Assembly (NCBI GenBank): GCA_964502145.1
Contig: CAZCVI010000005.1
Coordinates: 62,001-126,000, forward strand
Source: CAZCVI01 sp964502145
GTDB taxonomy: Bacteria; Acidobacteriota; Aminicenantia; UBA2199
Length of the DNA: 64,000 nucleotides
Direction: 5' to 3'
The notes under the pieces were generated by a model. That model saw only the letters and a list, made by a program, of their open reading frames with translations, searched no databases and was not told where the DNA came from. This document shows, in pieces, positions 18,293-27,232 of the stretch. The first letter of the stretch is position 1, and every line of letters starts with the position of its first letter. Position numbers and translations under genes: made by a program.

Positions 18293-18406
18293 ATGATAAC
18301 TAAAAGCCGCAAGAATTGTTTTCCTGTCCAGTCCCTCCAGTCTATCAGGAACAATCCGTCGGAACATATCAAGCAAGATAATATATCCCTGGTGATGGAT
18401 AAATGA
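18293..18406 (+). CDS. 37-codon small ORF between flhA and flhF
   Basis: An ATG four bases after the flhA stop opens a 37-residue frame (MITKSRKNCFPVQ at the start), basic and hydrophilic with one Cys. GGAG lies 7 nt upstream inside the end of flhA. The stop codon overlaps the flhF start as ATGA, the classical sign of translational coupling. Exactly filling the gap between two genes in an operon with otherwise tiny gaps argues for a translated peptide, either functional or a coupling leader controlling flhF. I recognise no family. Confidence 0.45.
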   Translation: MITKSRKNCFPVQSLQSIRNNPSEHIKQDNISLVMDK

Positions 18407-19686
18407 AGATAAAAAAGTATTTGGTCAAAAACATCGAAGAAGCTATTTCCCAGATCAAAAAAGATCTCGGCAAGGATGCCTATATCTTATCCCAGAAGAA
18501 AGTATTGAAGCGCGGTAAACTTAATCTATCCAATATTGAGATGATCGAGGTTACCGCCGCTGTTGAGAATGCCAAATCCGATAAAGAAGACATCTCCGCC
18601 TCACTCTTATCCAAGAAGTACAATTATGGCAGCCCCGAGCAGGTCAGGGAGGAAAAGGAGAAGGTTTTCAGCAAACTCAGACCCGACCCCGATGAAATGT
18701 CACCCTCTCAAGCCTCTTCTTCCCTTTATGGGCGCGAACAATCCCTCCCCGATTACTCCGGCATAAAAGATGAACTTCGCCCCCTCACCCAGGAGGTTGC
18801 CGAGATCAAAAAACTCTTGCGTGCCTCCAACACCGGGTTCGATGGTTACACCGAATTCAAGGGAATATTCTTTGATTTGTACCTCGACCTCGTCGAAAAC
18901 GGAGTGGAGAAGAAACTAGCTGGCAGGCTTGTCAATTCCCTCCAATACCAGACCGATGCCGATAAAATCAGCGATTCTGAATTGATTCGTCGTCAATTAT
19001 TCAATCTACTCACCTCTTCTATCTCCCTTCCCGCCCCGTTGAAGATGGAAAAGGGCAAGCGCAAGGTCATTGTTTTGATGGGGCCTACCGGGGCAGGAAA
19101 AACTACCACCATTGCCAAACTCGCCTCCTATTTTAAACTCATGGAATCCAAGAAAATCGCACTCATGACCATTGACAGTTACCGCATTGGCGCCGAGGCC
19201 CATTTGCGAACCTATGCTGAAATTCTTGATGTCCCTTTTTATTCCGTGTACAATGAACGGGACCTCCGCCTCCGTCTCAACCAGTTGATTGGTTACGATC
19301 TCATCTTTATTGATACCACCGGGCGTAGTCCCAATGACAAAAAGGGATTATATATCATGGAAAAACACCTGTCCGGCATTCCCGCCGAGGAAAAAGAGGT
19401 GTATCTTATTCTTAGCGCCTCCACCAAATCCCTCGATCTGTACCATACCTATGAAAAATACAGTATTTTTAAACCCGATAAATTTATTTTCAGCAAGATC
19501 GACGAATCCCTGTCACTCGGAAATATTTTTAATCTCAAGATGAAAACCGATATCCCAGTCGCCTATTTTACCACCGGGCAGCGTGTTCCCGAAGATATTG
19601 AAATTGCTTATCCCAGGAAATTTGCAAGGAGAGTATTTTTAGATTATAATAATCCAGGTGAAACAAATGATAATGAAGATAAGTGA
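18403..19686 (+). CDS. flhF: Flagellar SRP-like GTPase FlhF
   Basis: 427 residues: an N-terminal basic region starting MKIKKYLVKNIEEAISQIKKDLG, a variable middle with Pro/Ser, and a C-terminal SRP-type NG domain with the P-loop GPTGAGKTTT (about residues 226-235), DSYRIGA and DTTGRS motifs. FlhF marks the site of flagellum assembly, usually a pole, and is antagonised by the ATPase FlhG encoded next. It overlaps the upstream small ORF by 4 bp. Confidence 0.93.
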   Translation: MKIKKYLVKNIEEAISQIKKDLGKDAYILSQKKVLKRGKLNLSNIEMIEVTAAVENAKSDKEDISASLLSKKYNYGSPEQVREEKEKVFSKLRPDPDEMSPSQASSSLYGREQSLPDYSGIKDELRPLTQEVAEIKKLLRASNTGFDGYTEFKGIFFDLYLDLVENGVEKKLAGRLVNSLQYQTDADKISDSELIRRQLFNLLTSSISLPAPLKMEKGKRKVIVLMGPTGAGKTTTIAKLASYFKLMESKKIALMTIDSYRIGAEAHLRTYAEILDVPFYSVYNERDLRLRLNQLIGYDLIFIDTTGRSPNDKKGLYIMEKHLSGIPAEEKEVYLILSASTKSLDLYHTYEKYSIFKPDKFIFSKIDESLSLGNIFNLKMKTDIPVAYFTTGQRVPEDIEIAYPRKFARRVFLDYNNPGETNDNEDK

Positions 19687-19701
19687 AACTAGGAGATTAC
19701 C

Positions 19702-20553
19702 ATGAGTAGCAATCAAGCATCCACCTTGTATAAATTAAATGAAAATGTCATTGGGAATGTGTCCAAGTTAAAAAAAATCGCCATCACCTCCGGCAAAGGT
19801 GGTGTGGGGAAAACCAATGTCGTCGTTAATCTCGGTGTTTCACTCGCACGCATGAAATTGAAAGTCGTGATCTTGGATGCCGATTATGGACTCGGAAACA
19901 TTGATATCCTCCTTGGTATCGAACCTAAGTTGGATATTTCCGATTTATTAAAAGATACTGCCACTCTCGAAGACATCTTGATCAAAAAAAATGAACTCAT
20001 GATTATTCCCGCCAGTTCCGGCACCCAGTCCCTCGCCCAATTATCCGAATATCAAGAAATACTCCTCTACAAGGAATTAAAAAAACTTGAGGATATGGCC
20101 GAACTATTGATCATCGACACTGCCGCTGGAATTTCTGACAATGTTATTTCCCTCTTACTCGCCGCCGATGAAGTGTATCTCATCGTCAGCCCTGAAAATA
20201 CTTCCATCGTTGATGCGTATGCCGTTGTCAAAGTCCTCAATGAACTCGATGCCTTTAAACCCATCAGTGTCATCACCAATATGGTCCAGGATGAGGACGA
20301 GGCCAACGACGTGTTTTTGAAAATATCCCGTGCCGTGAAGAAGTTCCTCAATAAAGAACTTAATTACCTCGGTTTTATACGCAAGGATGAGCATATTTCC
20401 GAAGCCATCAAGTACCAGCAACCCGTCGTGGAAAAATTCCCTGATACTCTCATCAGCCAGGATTACCAGAAATTAACCGCCACTGTTTTAGAGCGCGTTG
20501 CTAAAATGGAACTGCCCAAGGATTCTGATAAATCCTTCCGATTGGATTTTTAA
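19702..20553 (+). CDS. flhG: Flagellar number regulator FlhG (MinD-like ATPase)
   Basis: 283 residues of the MinD/ParA fold with a deviant Walker A SGKGGVGKTN (about residues 30-39), switch I/II (DADYGLGNIDILLG; IIDTAAGIS) and a C-terminal amphipathic stretch. FlhG stimulates FlhF GTPase and limits flagellar number. Directly follows flhF, as in polar flagellates, and precedes the flagellar sigma factor gene. Confidence 0.93.
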   Translation: MSSNQASTLYKLNENVIGNVSKLKKIAITSGKGGVGKTNVVVNLGVSLARMKLKVVILDADYGLGNIDILLGIEPKLDISDLLKDTATLEDILIKKNELMIIPASSGTQSLAQLSEYQEILLYKELKKLEDMAELLIIDTAAGISDNVISLLLAADEVYLIVSPENTSIVDAYAVVKVLNELDAFKPISVITNMVQDEDEANDVFLKISRAVKKFLNKELNYLGFIRKDEHISEAIKYQQPVVEKFPDTLISQDYQKLTATVLERVAKMELPKDSDKSFRLDF

Positions 20554-20621
20554 GCCGTACCTTCATGGCCACCCATTTAAAAAATAAAAAACAAAGAATG
20601 ATGAATGAAACGACGTGAACA

Positions 20622-21368
20622 ATGAATAAAGAGGAATTTGAAAAGCAAGTGATTGATAATTTGCACATCGTCAAGATCATTGCATCAAAACTCCATGCCC
20701 GTATTCCCTTTGGGATCGAGTTGGACGATCTCATCCATACCGGCATACTCGGATTGATCGATGCCGTCAGGAAATACGATCCCGGCAAAGGCACCCGGTT
20801 CGCTACCTACGCCTCCCTGCGCATCAAGGGCGCCATTTTAGATGAAATGCGCAATATGGATTGGGCCTCCCGCAGTTTAAGACAAAAGATCAAAGAAGTC
20901 GAGGGCGCGTTTAATGACATGGAACGCAAACTCGGACGCCCCCCCAAGGAAGAAGAAGTCGCCCAGAATTTAAATATGCCCCTTGCCAGTTTCCAGAAAC
21001 TCCTCGGCGAATCCAGGGGCGTTGGTATCGGCGTGTTTCGCTTTGTACCCGATGATGAGGGAAATATTCCCGACGAAAACCTCCTCCACTATTTCGCCGA
21101 GGAAGATAATAACTCCCCCGCATTCGCCCTGGAAAAAGAGGAGATGAAAAAAATGATTGCCGGATTCATGGAGGATCTCCCCGAAAAAGAAAAACTCGTG
21201 CTCAGTCTATATTATATAGATGATTTGAATCTCAAAGAGGTGGGTAAAGTATTGGACCTCAGCGAATCACGCATTTCGCAGATACGCACCACCGCGATAC
21301 TACGACTCCGCGGCAAACTCGCAGAAGTCGCCAAACACAATAACGTGTCCAGCATGGAAGTGTTGTAA
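20622..21368 (+). CDS. fliA: Flagellar sigma factor FliA (sigma-28)
   Basis: 248 residues with sigma regions 2, 3 and 4: FATYASLRIKGAILDEMR in region 2, GRPPKEEEVAQNL in region 3 and a helix-turn-helix LKEVGKVLDLSESRISQI in region 4. It directs RNA polymerase to late flagellar genes (flagellin, chemotaxis) elsewhere in the genome. The 68-bp gap before it contains an AT-rich run and a 17-codon frame too weak to call. Confidence 0.94.
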   Translation: MNKEEFEKQVIDNLHIVKIIASKLHARIPFGIELDDLIHTGILGLIDAVRKYDPGKGTRFATYASLRIKGAILDEMRNMDWASRSLRQKIKEVEGAFNDMERKLGRPPKEEEVAQNLNMPLASFQKLLGESRGVGIGVFRFVPDDEGNIPDENLLHYFAEEDNNSPAFALEKEEMKKMIAGFMEDLPEKEKLVLSLYYIDDLNLKEVGKVLDLSESRISQIRTTAILRLRGKLAEVAKHNNVSSMEVL

Positions 21369-21380
21369 GGAGTAAGACCC

Positions 21381-22445
21381 ATGGCAAAAATACTGTCCCA
21401 AGAAGAAGTTGATGCCCTGTTAAGCGAGTTCTCCGAGGAAGAGGCTGGCAAGGGCAAAGGAAAAGCTTCCGCCCCTGTCGCCGCTGCCGCCCCTTCCGGC
21501 AGACCCCAGGAAAAGGAAGAATACAAACCTAAAAAGAAGACTGCCAGAGATGATAAAAAGGTTTCCATCTATAATTTTAGACGCCCTGACCGCGTCTCAA
21601 AAGAGCAATTACGTTCCCTTCATTATCTCCACGACCGTTTCGCCCGTAACTTTTCCTCTTCTCTGTCCGCTTATTTAAGGGCTTTAATTGATGTTAACCT
21701 CTATTCCGTCGAGCAGTTCACCTATGCCGAGTTTATTCTTTCTCTTCCCGACCCCACCTATTTTAACGCCATTGCCATGGACCCCCTTGAAGGCAGCGCC
21801 GTTTTAGAGATCAATCCCAAAATCCTTTTTCCCATGATCGACAAGATTCTCGGCGGCAAAGGCGAGGATTTCGGCGGTGGCATGAGAACCATTACCGATA
21901 TCGAACGTACCCTCATCGAAGGTGTCGTCAAATTGATACTCCGCGACCTTGAAGAATCATGGAAACAAATCGTTAAATTAAAGATGAGCATCGTTGCCAC
22001 CGAGACTTCCCCCCAATTAATCCAGGTTGTTGCCCCCAATGAAATCGTCGTGCTTATCGTTTTCGAGTTAAAAGTCGGCGAAGCCAAGGGATTTATGAAT
22101 TTTTGTATCCCCTCCATCGTGCTCGAACCTATTGCTAAACGCTTTTCCCAGGATTGGTACGCTGACCGCGCCAAAACCAGCGTCGAAGAAGTAAAAAAAA
22201 TAAAATTAAATCTCTTACGAACCCACATGACCGTCGAAGCCGGTATCTACGATAATTTTTTTACCGTCAAAGACCTCCTCGCACTCAGTACCGGCGATGT
22301 CATCAAACTGGAGACAAAAATCACCGACGAAATATATGTAAAACTGAACGGGATTAAAAAATTCTCCGCCTATCAGGTCAGAAGAGGGAAGAAAAAAACG
22401 GTTCAGATCGTGCAGTTAATCCAAAGGGAGTTTAAAAATGAGTAA
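21381..22445 (+). CDS. fliM: Flagellar motor switch protein FliM
   Basis: 354 residues: N-terminal CheY-P-binding peptide (ILSQEEVDALLSEF), a charged linker rich in Glu, Lys and Ala, the CheC-like middle domain and a C-terminal SpoA domain (about 270-345). FliM links CheY-P binding to rotor reversal. Good ribosome-binding site (GGAG) just after fliA. It overlaps the next FliN-type gene by 8 bp. Confidence 0.94.
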   Translation: MAKILSQEEVDALLSEFSEEEAGKGKGKASAPVAAAAPSGRPQEKEEYKPKKKTARDDKKVSIYNFRRPDRVSKEQLRSLHYLHDRFARNFSSSLSAYLRALIDVNLYSVEQFTYAEFILSLPDPTYFNAIAMDPLEGSAVLEINPKILFPMIDKILGGKGEDFGGGMRTITDIERTLIEGVVKLILRDLEESWKQIVKLKMSIVATETSPQLIQVVAPNEIVVLIVFELKVGEAKGFMNFCIPSIVLEPIAKRFSQDWYADRAKTSVEEVKKIKLNLLRTHMTVEAGIYDNFFTVKDLLALSTGDVIKLETKITDEIYVKLNGIKKFSAYQVRRGKKKTVQIVQLIQREFKNE

Positions 22446-23331
22446 TAAAGAGGTTATTAATATATTCGTGGAAAACTGGAGCTCTGTGTACAATACTATT
22501 TTAGGCAGAGATGTGACCATTTCCATCGATGCCGTCGAAAAGAAAAAGAACAATGAACTCGATTCCATGATGGGCGGGTTTCAATCCTTTGTCAGCATGT
22601 CCTTTGGCGAGGGGCCATCCCAACAAATGCTCATCGCCTTGAAAAATAAACTCGTGTCCATCATCTCCAACATGATGATCGGCCTTGATACCTTTAAAGA
22701 TGAAATTACCGCCGACGACAAGGATGCCTTTGAAGAAGCAGTTAACCAGATGTTTTCCGCCTGTCAGGTCCCCCTCAAAGAGACCCTTGGCATTGATATG
22801 AAATTCAAAGATATCTCCTTTATTGAGTCCGGCGATGCTTCCGCCATTATGGGCAGTGGCGATCTCGAATTATGGAAATGCACCATTGATCTCGTTGATG
22901 TCGCCAAAGAACATTTTGCCTTGATTACCCCCCGGGGATTTGGGGCAGTCGCCGAGGCTAAAAGCGAGGAGATTCATGTTGAAGCCCCCACCGAGACCGT
23001 GTCCCATCATGGTACTGCCCATGGTTATCCCCCGCCACAGATGGCTGCCCCAGAATATGGTTTTGAAGGTAGCAATATCGACATGCTCCTCGATGTCGAA
23101 CTTCCTATTACCATCCGTATCGGTTCCACCGAGATGCGTCTCATTGATATTATGCGGCTCGGATTGGGCAGTATTATTGAATTGGAAAAAGTCGTCGATG
23201 ATCCCGTTGAGGTTCTCGTCAACCAAAAACTCGTCGCACGTGGAGAAGTCGTTGTTTGTGACAGCAATTTCGCAGTCCGAGTCACAGAAGTAGAAAGCAG
23301 GGCCGATCGCATTCGCTCGCTCGCCCAATAG
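22438..23331 (+). CDS. FliY-like motor switch protein (CheC-like domain plus FliN domain)
   Basis: 297 residues with an N-terminal CheC/CheX-like phosphatase-type domain (about 1-165) that retains an E-x2-N signature (EEAVN), a Pro/His-rich linker (about 185-205) and a C-terminal FliN/SpoA domain (about 215-297) ending FAVRVTEVESR. This is the FliY architecture of Bacillus, Thermotoga and spirochaetes, where the protein both builds the C-ring and dephosphorylates CheY-P. Overlaps fliM by 8 bp. The operon therefore has both a short FliN and a FliY. Confidence 0.85.
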   Translation: MSNKEVINIFVENWSSVYNTILGRDVTISIDAVEKKKNNELDSMMGGFQSFVSMSFGEGPSQQMLIALKNKLVSIISNMMIGLDTFKDEITADDKDAFEEAVNQMFSACQVPLKETLGIDMKFKDISFIESGDASAIMGSGDLELWKCTIDLVDVAKEHFALITPRGFGAVAEAKSEEIHVEAPTETVSHHGTAHGYPPPQMAAPEYGFEGSNIDMLLDVELPITIRIGSTEMRLIDIMRLGLGSIIELEKVVDDPVEVLVNQKLVARGEVVVCDSNFAVRVTEVESRADRIRSLAQ

Positions 23332-23359
23332 ATTGTTATATGAGGTATATCCGGTGAAT

Positions 23360-24178
23360 ATGAGCAAGACACTATCAAATGCAGAGTTTAAAGAATTACA
23401 AGACTATATCTATGAGAAATCAGGGATGTTTTTCCCCCTATCACGGAAAAATTATATTGAACAAAAAGTCCTGAAACGCATCGAAACCCTTCGGTATGAA
23501 AGTTTTGCCGCCTATCTGAATATCCTCCAAAAAGAGTTGATCCGCACCGAAATACTCAACCTGTTCAATGAAATTACCGTCAATGAGACTTTTTTCTTCC
23601 GGGATCTTCCCCAACTGGAAGTTTTGGAGAAACACATTTTTCCAGAGACTCTCGCCACCGGGAAAAGAACCGTCAACATTCTCAGTGCTGGTTGTTCTTC
23701 CGGGGAAGAGGCCTTTACCATCTCCATCATCTTGCGGGAAAAGTTCCCCCAGTTATCTTTTAATATTTTCGGTGTCGATATCTCTGACCTCGTTGTGGCC
23801 AAAGCCATGCGCGCCGAGTATACCGAATACGCCGTCCGTTTTGTTCCCAAAGAGTATTTGACCAAGTATTTCTCCCTGCAAAAAAATGGCGTTTATAAAT
23901 TCAATGATCAATTCAAAGCCAATGTTAGGTTCCAAAAATTTAACCTCATGGAATTGGCCAATTCACCCATCAATGTCACCTTTGATGTGATTTTTTGCAG
24001 GTATGTACTCATCTATTTCGATAAAGATTCAAAACAGAAAGTGATCAATAGTTTTTATAATAAAATAGCAGACAATGGGTACTTGATACTGGGAAATTCC
24101 GAGTCATTGTTTTCTGTTACCAGTGATTTTAAGATGCTCCATTTCCCGTCTGCAATCATCTATAATAGGAGAAAATAG
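23360..24178 (+). CDS. cheR: CheR-type chemoreceptor methyltransferase
   Basis: About 272 residues: an alpha-helical CheR N-terminal domain (LSNAEFKELQDYIYEKSGMF) followed by an AdoMet methyltransferase domain with AGCSSGEEAFTISI (motif I) and VIFCRYVLIYFDKDSK. It would methylate glutamates of chemoreceptors to set adaptation. Start is uncertain: ATG at 23360 is used, GTG at 23354 and TTG at 23333 are in frame, and no strong ribosome-binding site decides. Placement inside a flagellar operon links motility assembly to chemotaxis. Confidence 0.88.
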   Translation: MSKTLSNAEFKELQDYIYEKSGMFFPLSRKNYIEQKVLKRIETLRYESFAAYLNILQKELIRTEILNLFNEITVNETFFFRDLPQLEVLEKHIFPETLATGKRTVNILSAGCSSGEEAFTISIILREKFPQLSFNIFGVDISDLVVAKAMRAEYTEYAVRFVPKEYLTKYFSLQKNGVYKFNDQFKANVRFQKFNLMELANSPINVTFDVIFCRYVLIYFDKDSKQKVINSFYNKIADNGYLILGNSESLFSVTSDFKMLHFPSAIIYNRRK

Positions 24179-24179
24179 C

Positions 24180-25013
24180 ATGACCTCAGTAATGGAAGAA
24201 GCAAGAGATGTAGTCGCCAAGGTAGGGGAGCTTCCCGCCATACCCTCCGTGATTTTGGAGTCCATGTCATTGTTGAACGATCCCTCGTCCACAGTGAAAA
24301 CCATTCAGGAGCAGATCCTGCTCGATCAATCGTTGACCGCGTTTATTCTCAAGGTGGCCAATTCCGCCTTGTATGGCCTTCGCAAAGAAGTCAGTACCAT
24401 CAGTTATGCCATCAATCTGATGGGATACAATACCACCAAATCCATTCTAACCGCCTATCTTTCCAAAAATCTCTATGGCGCCAAAGGAAACAAACTCATT
24501 CAAACCATGCTGTGGAAACATTCCATCTCCTCCGCCGTGTTCAGTAAAAAAATTGCCGAACTGGTTAAAAAAGTCAATTCCGAGGAAGCCTTTATCTCCG
24601 CTTTATTGCACGATATCGGCAAAGGCGTCTTGTTAAAAAACAAGACCTCCCAGTTCGAGGATGTTATCCAGTTGATCTACAATGAAAACCTCACCTCCCT
24701 CGAAGCCGAACGTAGAATACTCGGCTTCACCCACCTCGAAGTCGGCTTCCTCCTGATGAAAAACTGGCGTTTTACCGATAATATTGTGGATACCGTGGTC
24801 TATCACAATAATCTGCAAGAATACAGCGGTGATAACCTTCTCGTATCCATCGTCAGTCTGGCCAATAAATTGAGTCACCTGAATAATTATACCTTCGACA
24901 AAAGGGAAGTTGAGCTGTTCGAACTGAAAATATTACATATTACCCCTTCTGCCCTCGATGAGCTTACTTCCCAGGCCATCGAAGAAATAGAAAAATATCT
25001 GGAGATTTTTTGA
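24180..25013 (+). CDS. HDOD-domain signalling protein 1
   Basis: 277 residues forming one HDOD domain (about residues 12-210) beginning at LPAIPSVILESMSLLNDPSS. It keeps HD-GYP-like residues (LLHDIGKGVL), although HDOD proteins usually lack nucleotide hydrolysis. ATG at 24180 is chosen because AGGAG lies 8 nt upstream; the longer frame starting at 24123 would overlap cheR. Its stop overlaps the start of a second HDOD gene. HDOD proteins commonly act in chemotaxis or type-IV-pilus/flagellar signalling; the partner here is unknown. Confidence 0.82.
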   Translation: MTSVMEEARDVVAKVGELPAIPSVILESMSLLNDPSSTVKTIQEQILLDQSLTAFILKVANSALYGLRKEVSTISYAINLMGYNTTKSILTAYLSKNLYGAKGNKLIQTMLWKHSISSAVFSKKIAELVKKVNSEEAFISALLHDIGKGVLLKNKTSQFEDVIQLIYNENLTSLEAERRILGFTHLEVGFLLMKNWRFTDNIVDTVVYHNNLQEYSGDNLLVSIVSLANKLSHLNNYTFDKREVELFELKILHITPSALDELTSQAIEEIEKYLEIF

Positions 25014-25900
25014 GAACAATGGAAAAAGAAAAAATTTTGGCGAAACTTTTTTCCGGTAATAAGCAATTGCCCACCTTGCCCGTTATTTTCGGACAGTTAA
25101 CGCAAATGTTGGATAATCCATTCTCCTCCAATCGAAAAATATCTGCCCTCGTCATGAAAGACCAATCCATGGTGGCTAAGATATTAAAATTGTCCAACAG
25201 CGCCATGTACAGCAAACGACAAGAGATTACCAACCTTTCCAATGCCATTACCTTTTTGGGTACAGCTATCCTGAGAAACTTGATATTGCAGATATCCATG
25301 GTCCGTCTATTCGATTTTAAGGATGACGATATCCCCGATTTCAGTATCAACACCTTCTGGGAGCATTCCTTGGGCGTCGCTTATTTTACCGAGATCGTGG
25401 TGAAAAAACTCGGCGTGCATCCCAATGATGATTATTATATCGGCGGTTTGCTTCATGATATCGGCAAATTGGTCATCTACCAATTTTATCCCGATGAGTT
25501 TAAAACCATCATCAAAAAACAGATCAATGAAGGACTCATTGATTATGATGCCGAGGAATCCGTGCTTGGCGTCAATCACCAGGAAATTGGGACCTATCTC
25601 GCTGACAAGTGGAAATTTAAGAAAGAAATCCTCGACACTATTGGCGATCATCACAAATCCCTCGCTTCCCTCTCTATGGCCAGTGCAGTCGTGCGCATTT
25701 CCAATTTATTTACCAAGGCAGCCGGCCTTTGTTTTCCTTGGGACAAACGGATTTTTGAAATACCCGGTGATCCAGCTTGGGGAATACTCATCCGTTCCCA
25801 AAAGGAATCTGTGGATGTCGAACGAATGACCTTCGAGATTACCGATGAAGCCGACATAATAAAAGATTCCGTCAAGGAATTACTCAATAAAAAGACGTAA
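25010..25900 (+). CDS. HDOD-domain signalling protein 2
   Basis: 296 residues, a diverged paralogue of the preceding protein with the same layout: LPTLPVIFGQLTQMLDNPFSS at the N-terminus, LLHDIGKLVIYQF in the middle and DTIGDHHKS at the end of the core. The HD-GK residues and a downstream H-H pair are retained, so loss of metal binding should not be assumed. Start is TTG at 25010 (GGAG 5 nt upstream, overlapping the previous stop) or ATG at 25019. Tandem HDOD genes in a flagellar operon suggest a two-protein switch. Confidence 0.8.
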   Translation: MRTMEKEKILAKLFSGNKQLPTLPVIFGQLTQMLDNPFSSNRKISALVMKDQSMVAKILKLSNSAMYSKRQEITNLSNAITFLGTAILRNLILQISMVRLFDFKDDDIPDFSINTFWEHSLGVAYFTEIVVKKLGVHPNDDYYIGGLLHDIGKLVIYQFYPDEFKTIIKKQINEGLIDYDAEESVLGVNHQEIGTYLADKWKFKKEILDTIGDHHKSLASLSMASAVVRISNLFTKAAGLCFPWDKRIFEIPGDPAWGILIRSQKESVDVERMTFEITDEADIIKDSVKELLNKKT

Positions 25901-25908
25901 TCCCCTAC

Positions 25909-26364
25909 ATGATCCTAACAATCGTTCATATTCTTGTTGAGGCTATTATTTTTATTGGTCTCGCCATATTCCTCTATCGCTTCATCCAGCAGACCAATGA
26001 ACGTCTCAATGAAATTGAAAAAAGCGTGCGCAATCTCTCCATTATCAGCAAGTTTTTCCCCGATTTTATTCAAAAAGGCGAGAAGGTCAGTCGTAGCATA
26101 TCCGAGGAACTCACTTTAAAGCAAAACATCCTGAAAAAATTAATTTCCGAGGCCGAAAAAGCTTCCGAAAAACTCGGTTATGTCGAGGAAAAAATCAAGG
26201 AGAATAAACTCGACAAGGAAACTATCAATAAAGTATTGATCCTTGTCAACCAGGGATTCGCCCCAGCCGAAATCGCACCCAAACTCAATATCCCCCTTGG
26301 CGAGATCGAACTGGTCATCAAATTAAGAAAGTATCTCAATTCTCCCTTAAAAGAGAGATTATAG
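25909..26364 (+). CDS. SwrB/DUF6115-like membrane-anchored coiled-coil protein
   Basis: 151 residues: one N-terminal membrane helix (about 3-25), a long charged coiled coil (about 28-105) and a C-terminal helix-turn-helix-like segment (QGFAPAEIAPKLNIPLGEIE, about 113-132). The layout matches SwrB of Bacillus subtilis and the DUF2802/DUF6115 proteins found after the flagellar sigma factor, where SwrB promotes export-apparatus maturation. Identification is by layout and the C-terminal motif, so it is moderate. Confidence 0.6.
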   Translation: MILTIVHILVEAIIFIGLAIFLYRFIQQTNERLNEIEKSVRNLSIISKFFPDFIQKGEKVSRSISEELTLKQNILKKLISEAEKASEKLGYVEEKIKENKLDKETINKVLILVNQGFAPAEIAPKLNIPLGEIELVIKLRKYLNSPLKERL

Positions 26365-26386
26365 GAAGAGAATATCAAGAGAGACC

Positions 26387-27229
26387 ATGAAAATCCATTG
26401 CCATAACCCAGGCTGCGCCAAAACCATCCACTCCTTTGCCTTGAAACTGGGACTTCCCGGTAGCGGACAGAGCGTTGGCAAAGATTGGTTTTGCAGTCGG
26501 CGCTGTTATAAAAACTACCTCGCCGATCACCTCATTGCCCAGAAACGTGGTGGACTGCGAGAAAGCACCCGGCGGGTGAAACTCGGACTACTTCTCGTTA
26601 AAAACAACCTCATCAGCAATGAACAGTTAACCGATGCACTCGAACAGAAGAGCGGTTCATCCCAAAAACTCGGCGAGATATTATTGGAATCCGGCAAAAT
26701 CACCGAGACCGAATTAAAAGCTGCCCTTTCTATGCAATTTGGTATTGCTCCCATCAACCTGCCACCTCACACCATGTGTAAACAGAAAGAGGATATTCCT
26801 TTCAAACTTATCGACCAATTTCATTTCGTTCTGTTCGATTTTGACGAGGAGGCTAAGACCATCGCTGCTGCCGTTTATGATCTCGACCATCTCAATTGCC
26901 TCCAAGAGTATTTTACCGCCCTTTATCCCCATTACTTGAGCAGATTTTTTCTCGAAGATAAAAAAAAGATATTGAGCCTCATTGCCGAGAATTACTCCGA
27001 GGAAAAATTAAACCTCCGGTTGGAGGAAGAATTGATTCCTCCTGGTAAAGCCGGGGACATTGAAAAAGTTGCCATTAAACTCGTTGAGTACCTCAATCAG
27101 TTTACCGGCAATCCCGTTAAAGTAGACAGTCTTGATACCGCTGTCTGGCTTAAAGCCGAAACCCAAAATTTGCAGGTGGATGTCTATTTAACCCCCAAAC
27201 CCGCTGGCGATCCCCTCGGAGGCAGTTAA
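26387..27229 (+). CDS. Zinc-finger plus MshEN (GspE N-terminal)-like protein
   Basis: 280 residues. The N-terminus has a putative zinc site: CHNPGC at about 5-10 and CSRRC near 36-40. Then comes an MshEN/GspE_N-like domain (LGLLLVKNNLISNEQLTDAL, LGEILLESGKITETELKAAL), a fold that in type II secretion and pilus ATPases can bind cyclic-di-GMP. No ATPase domain follows. Located between the SwrB-like and FliK-like genes with 3-bp spacing to the latter, it is probably a cyclic-di-GMP or protein sensor acting on flagellar assembly or motor function. That function is inference. Confidence 0.6.
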   Translation: MKIHCHNPGCAKTIHSFALKLGLPGSGQSVGKDWFCSRRCYKNYLADHLIAQKRGGLRESTRRVKLGLLLVKNNLISNEQLTDALEQKSGSSQKLGEILLESGKITETELKAALSMQFGIAPINLPPHTMCKQKEDIPFKLIDQFHFVLFDFDEEAKTIAAAVYDLDHLNCLQEYFTALYPHYLSRFFLEDKKKILSLIAENYSEEKLNLRLEEELIPPGKAGDIEKVAIKLVEYLNQFTGNPVKVDSLDTAVWLKAETQNLQVDVYLTPKPAGDPLGGS

Positions 27230-27232
27230 AAG

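Noticed and set aside
20564..20617. 17-codon frame between flhG and fliA
   Set aside because: No ribosome-binding site and poly-A composition; too short to support.
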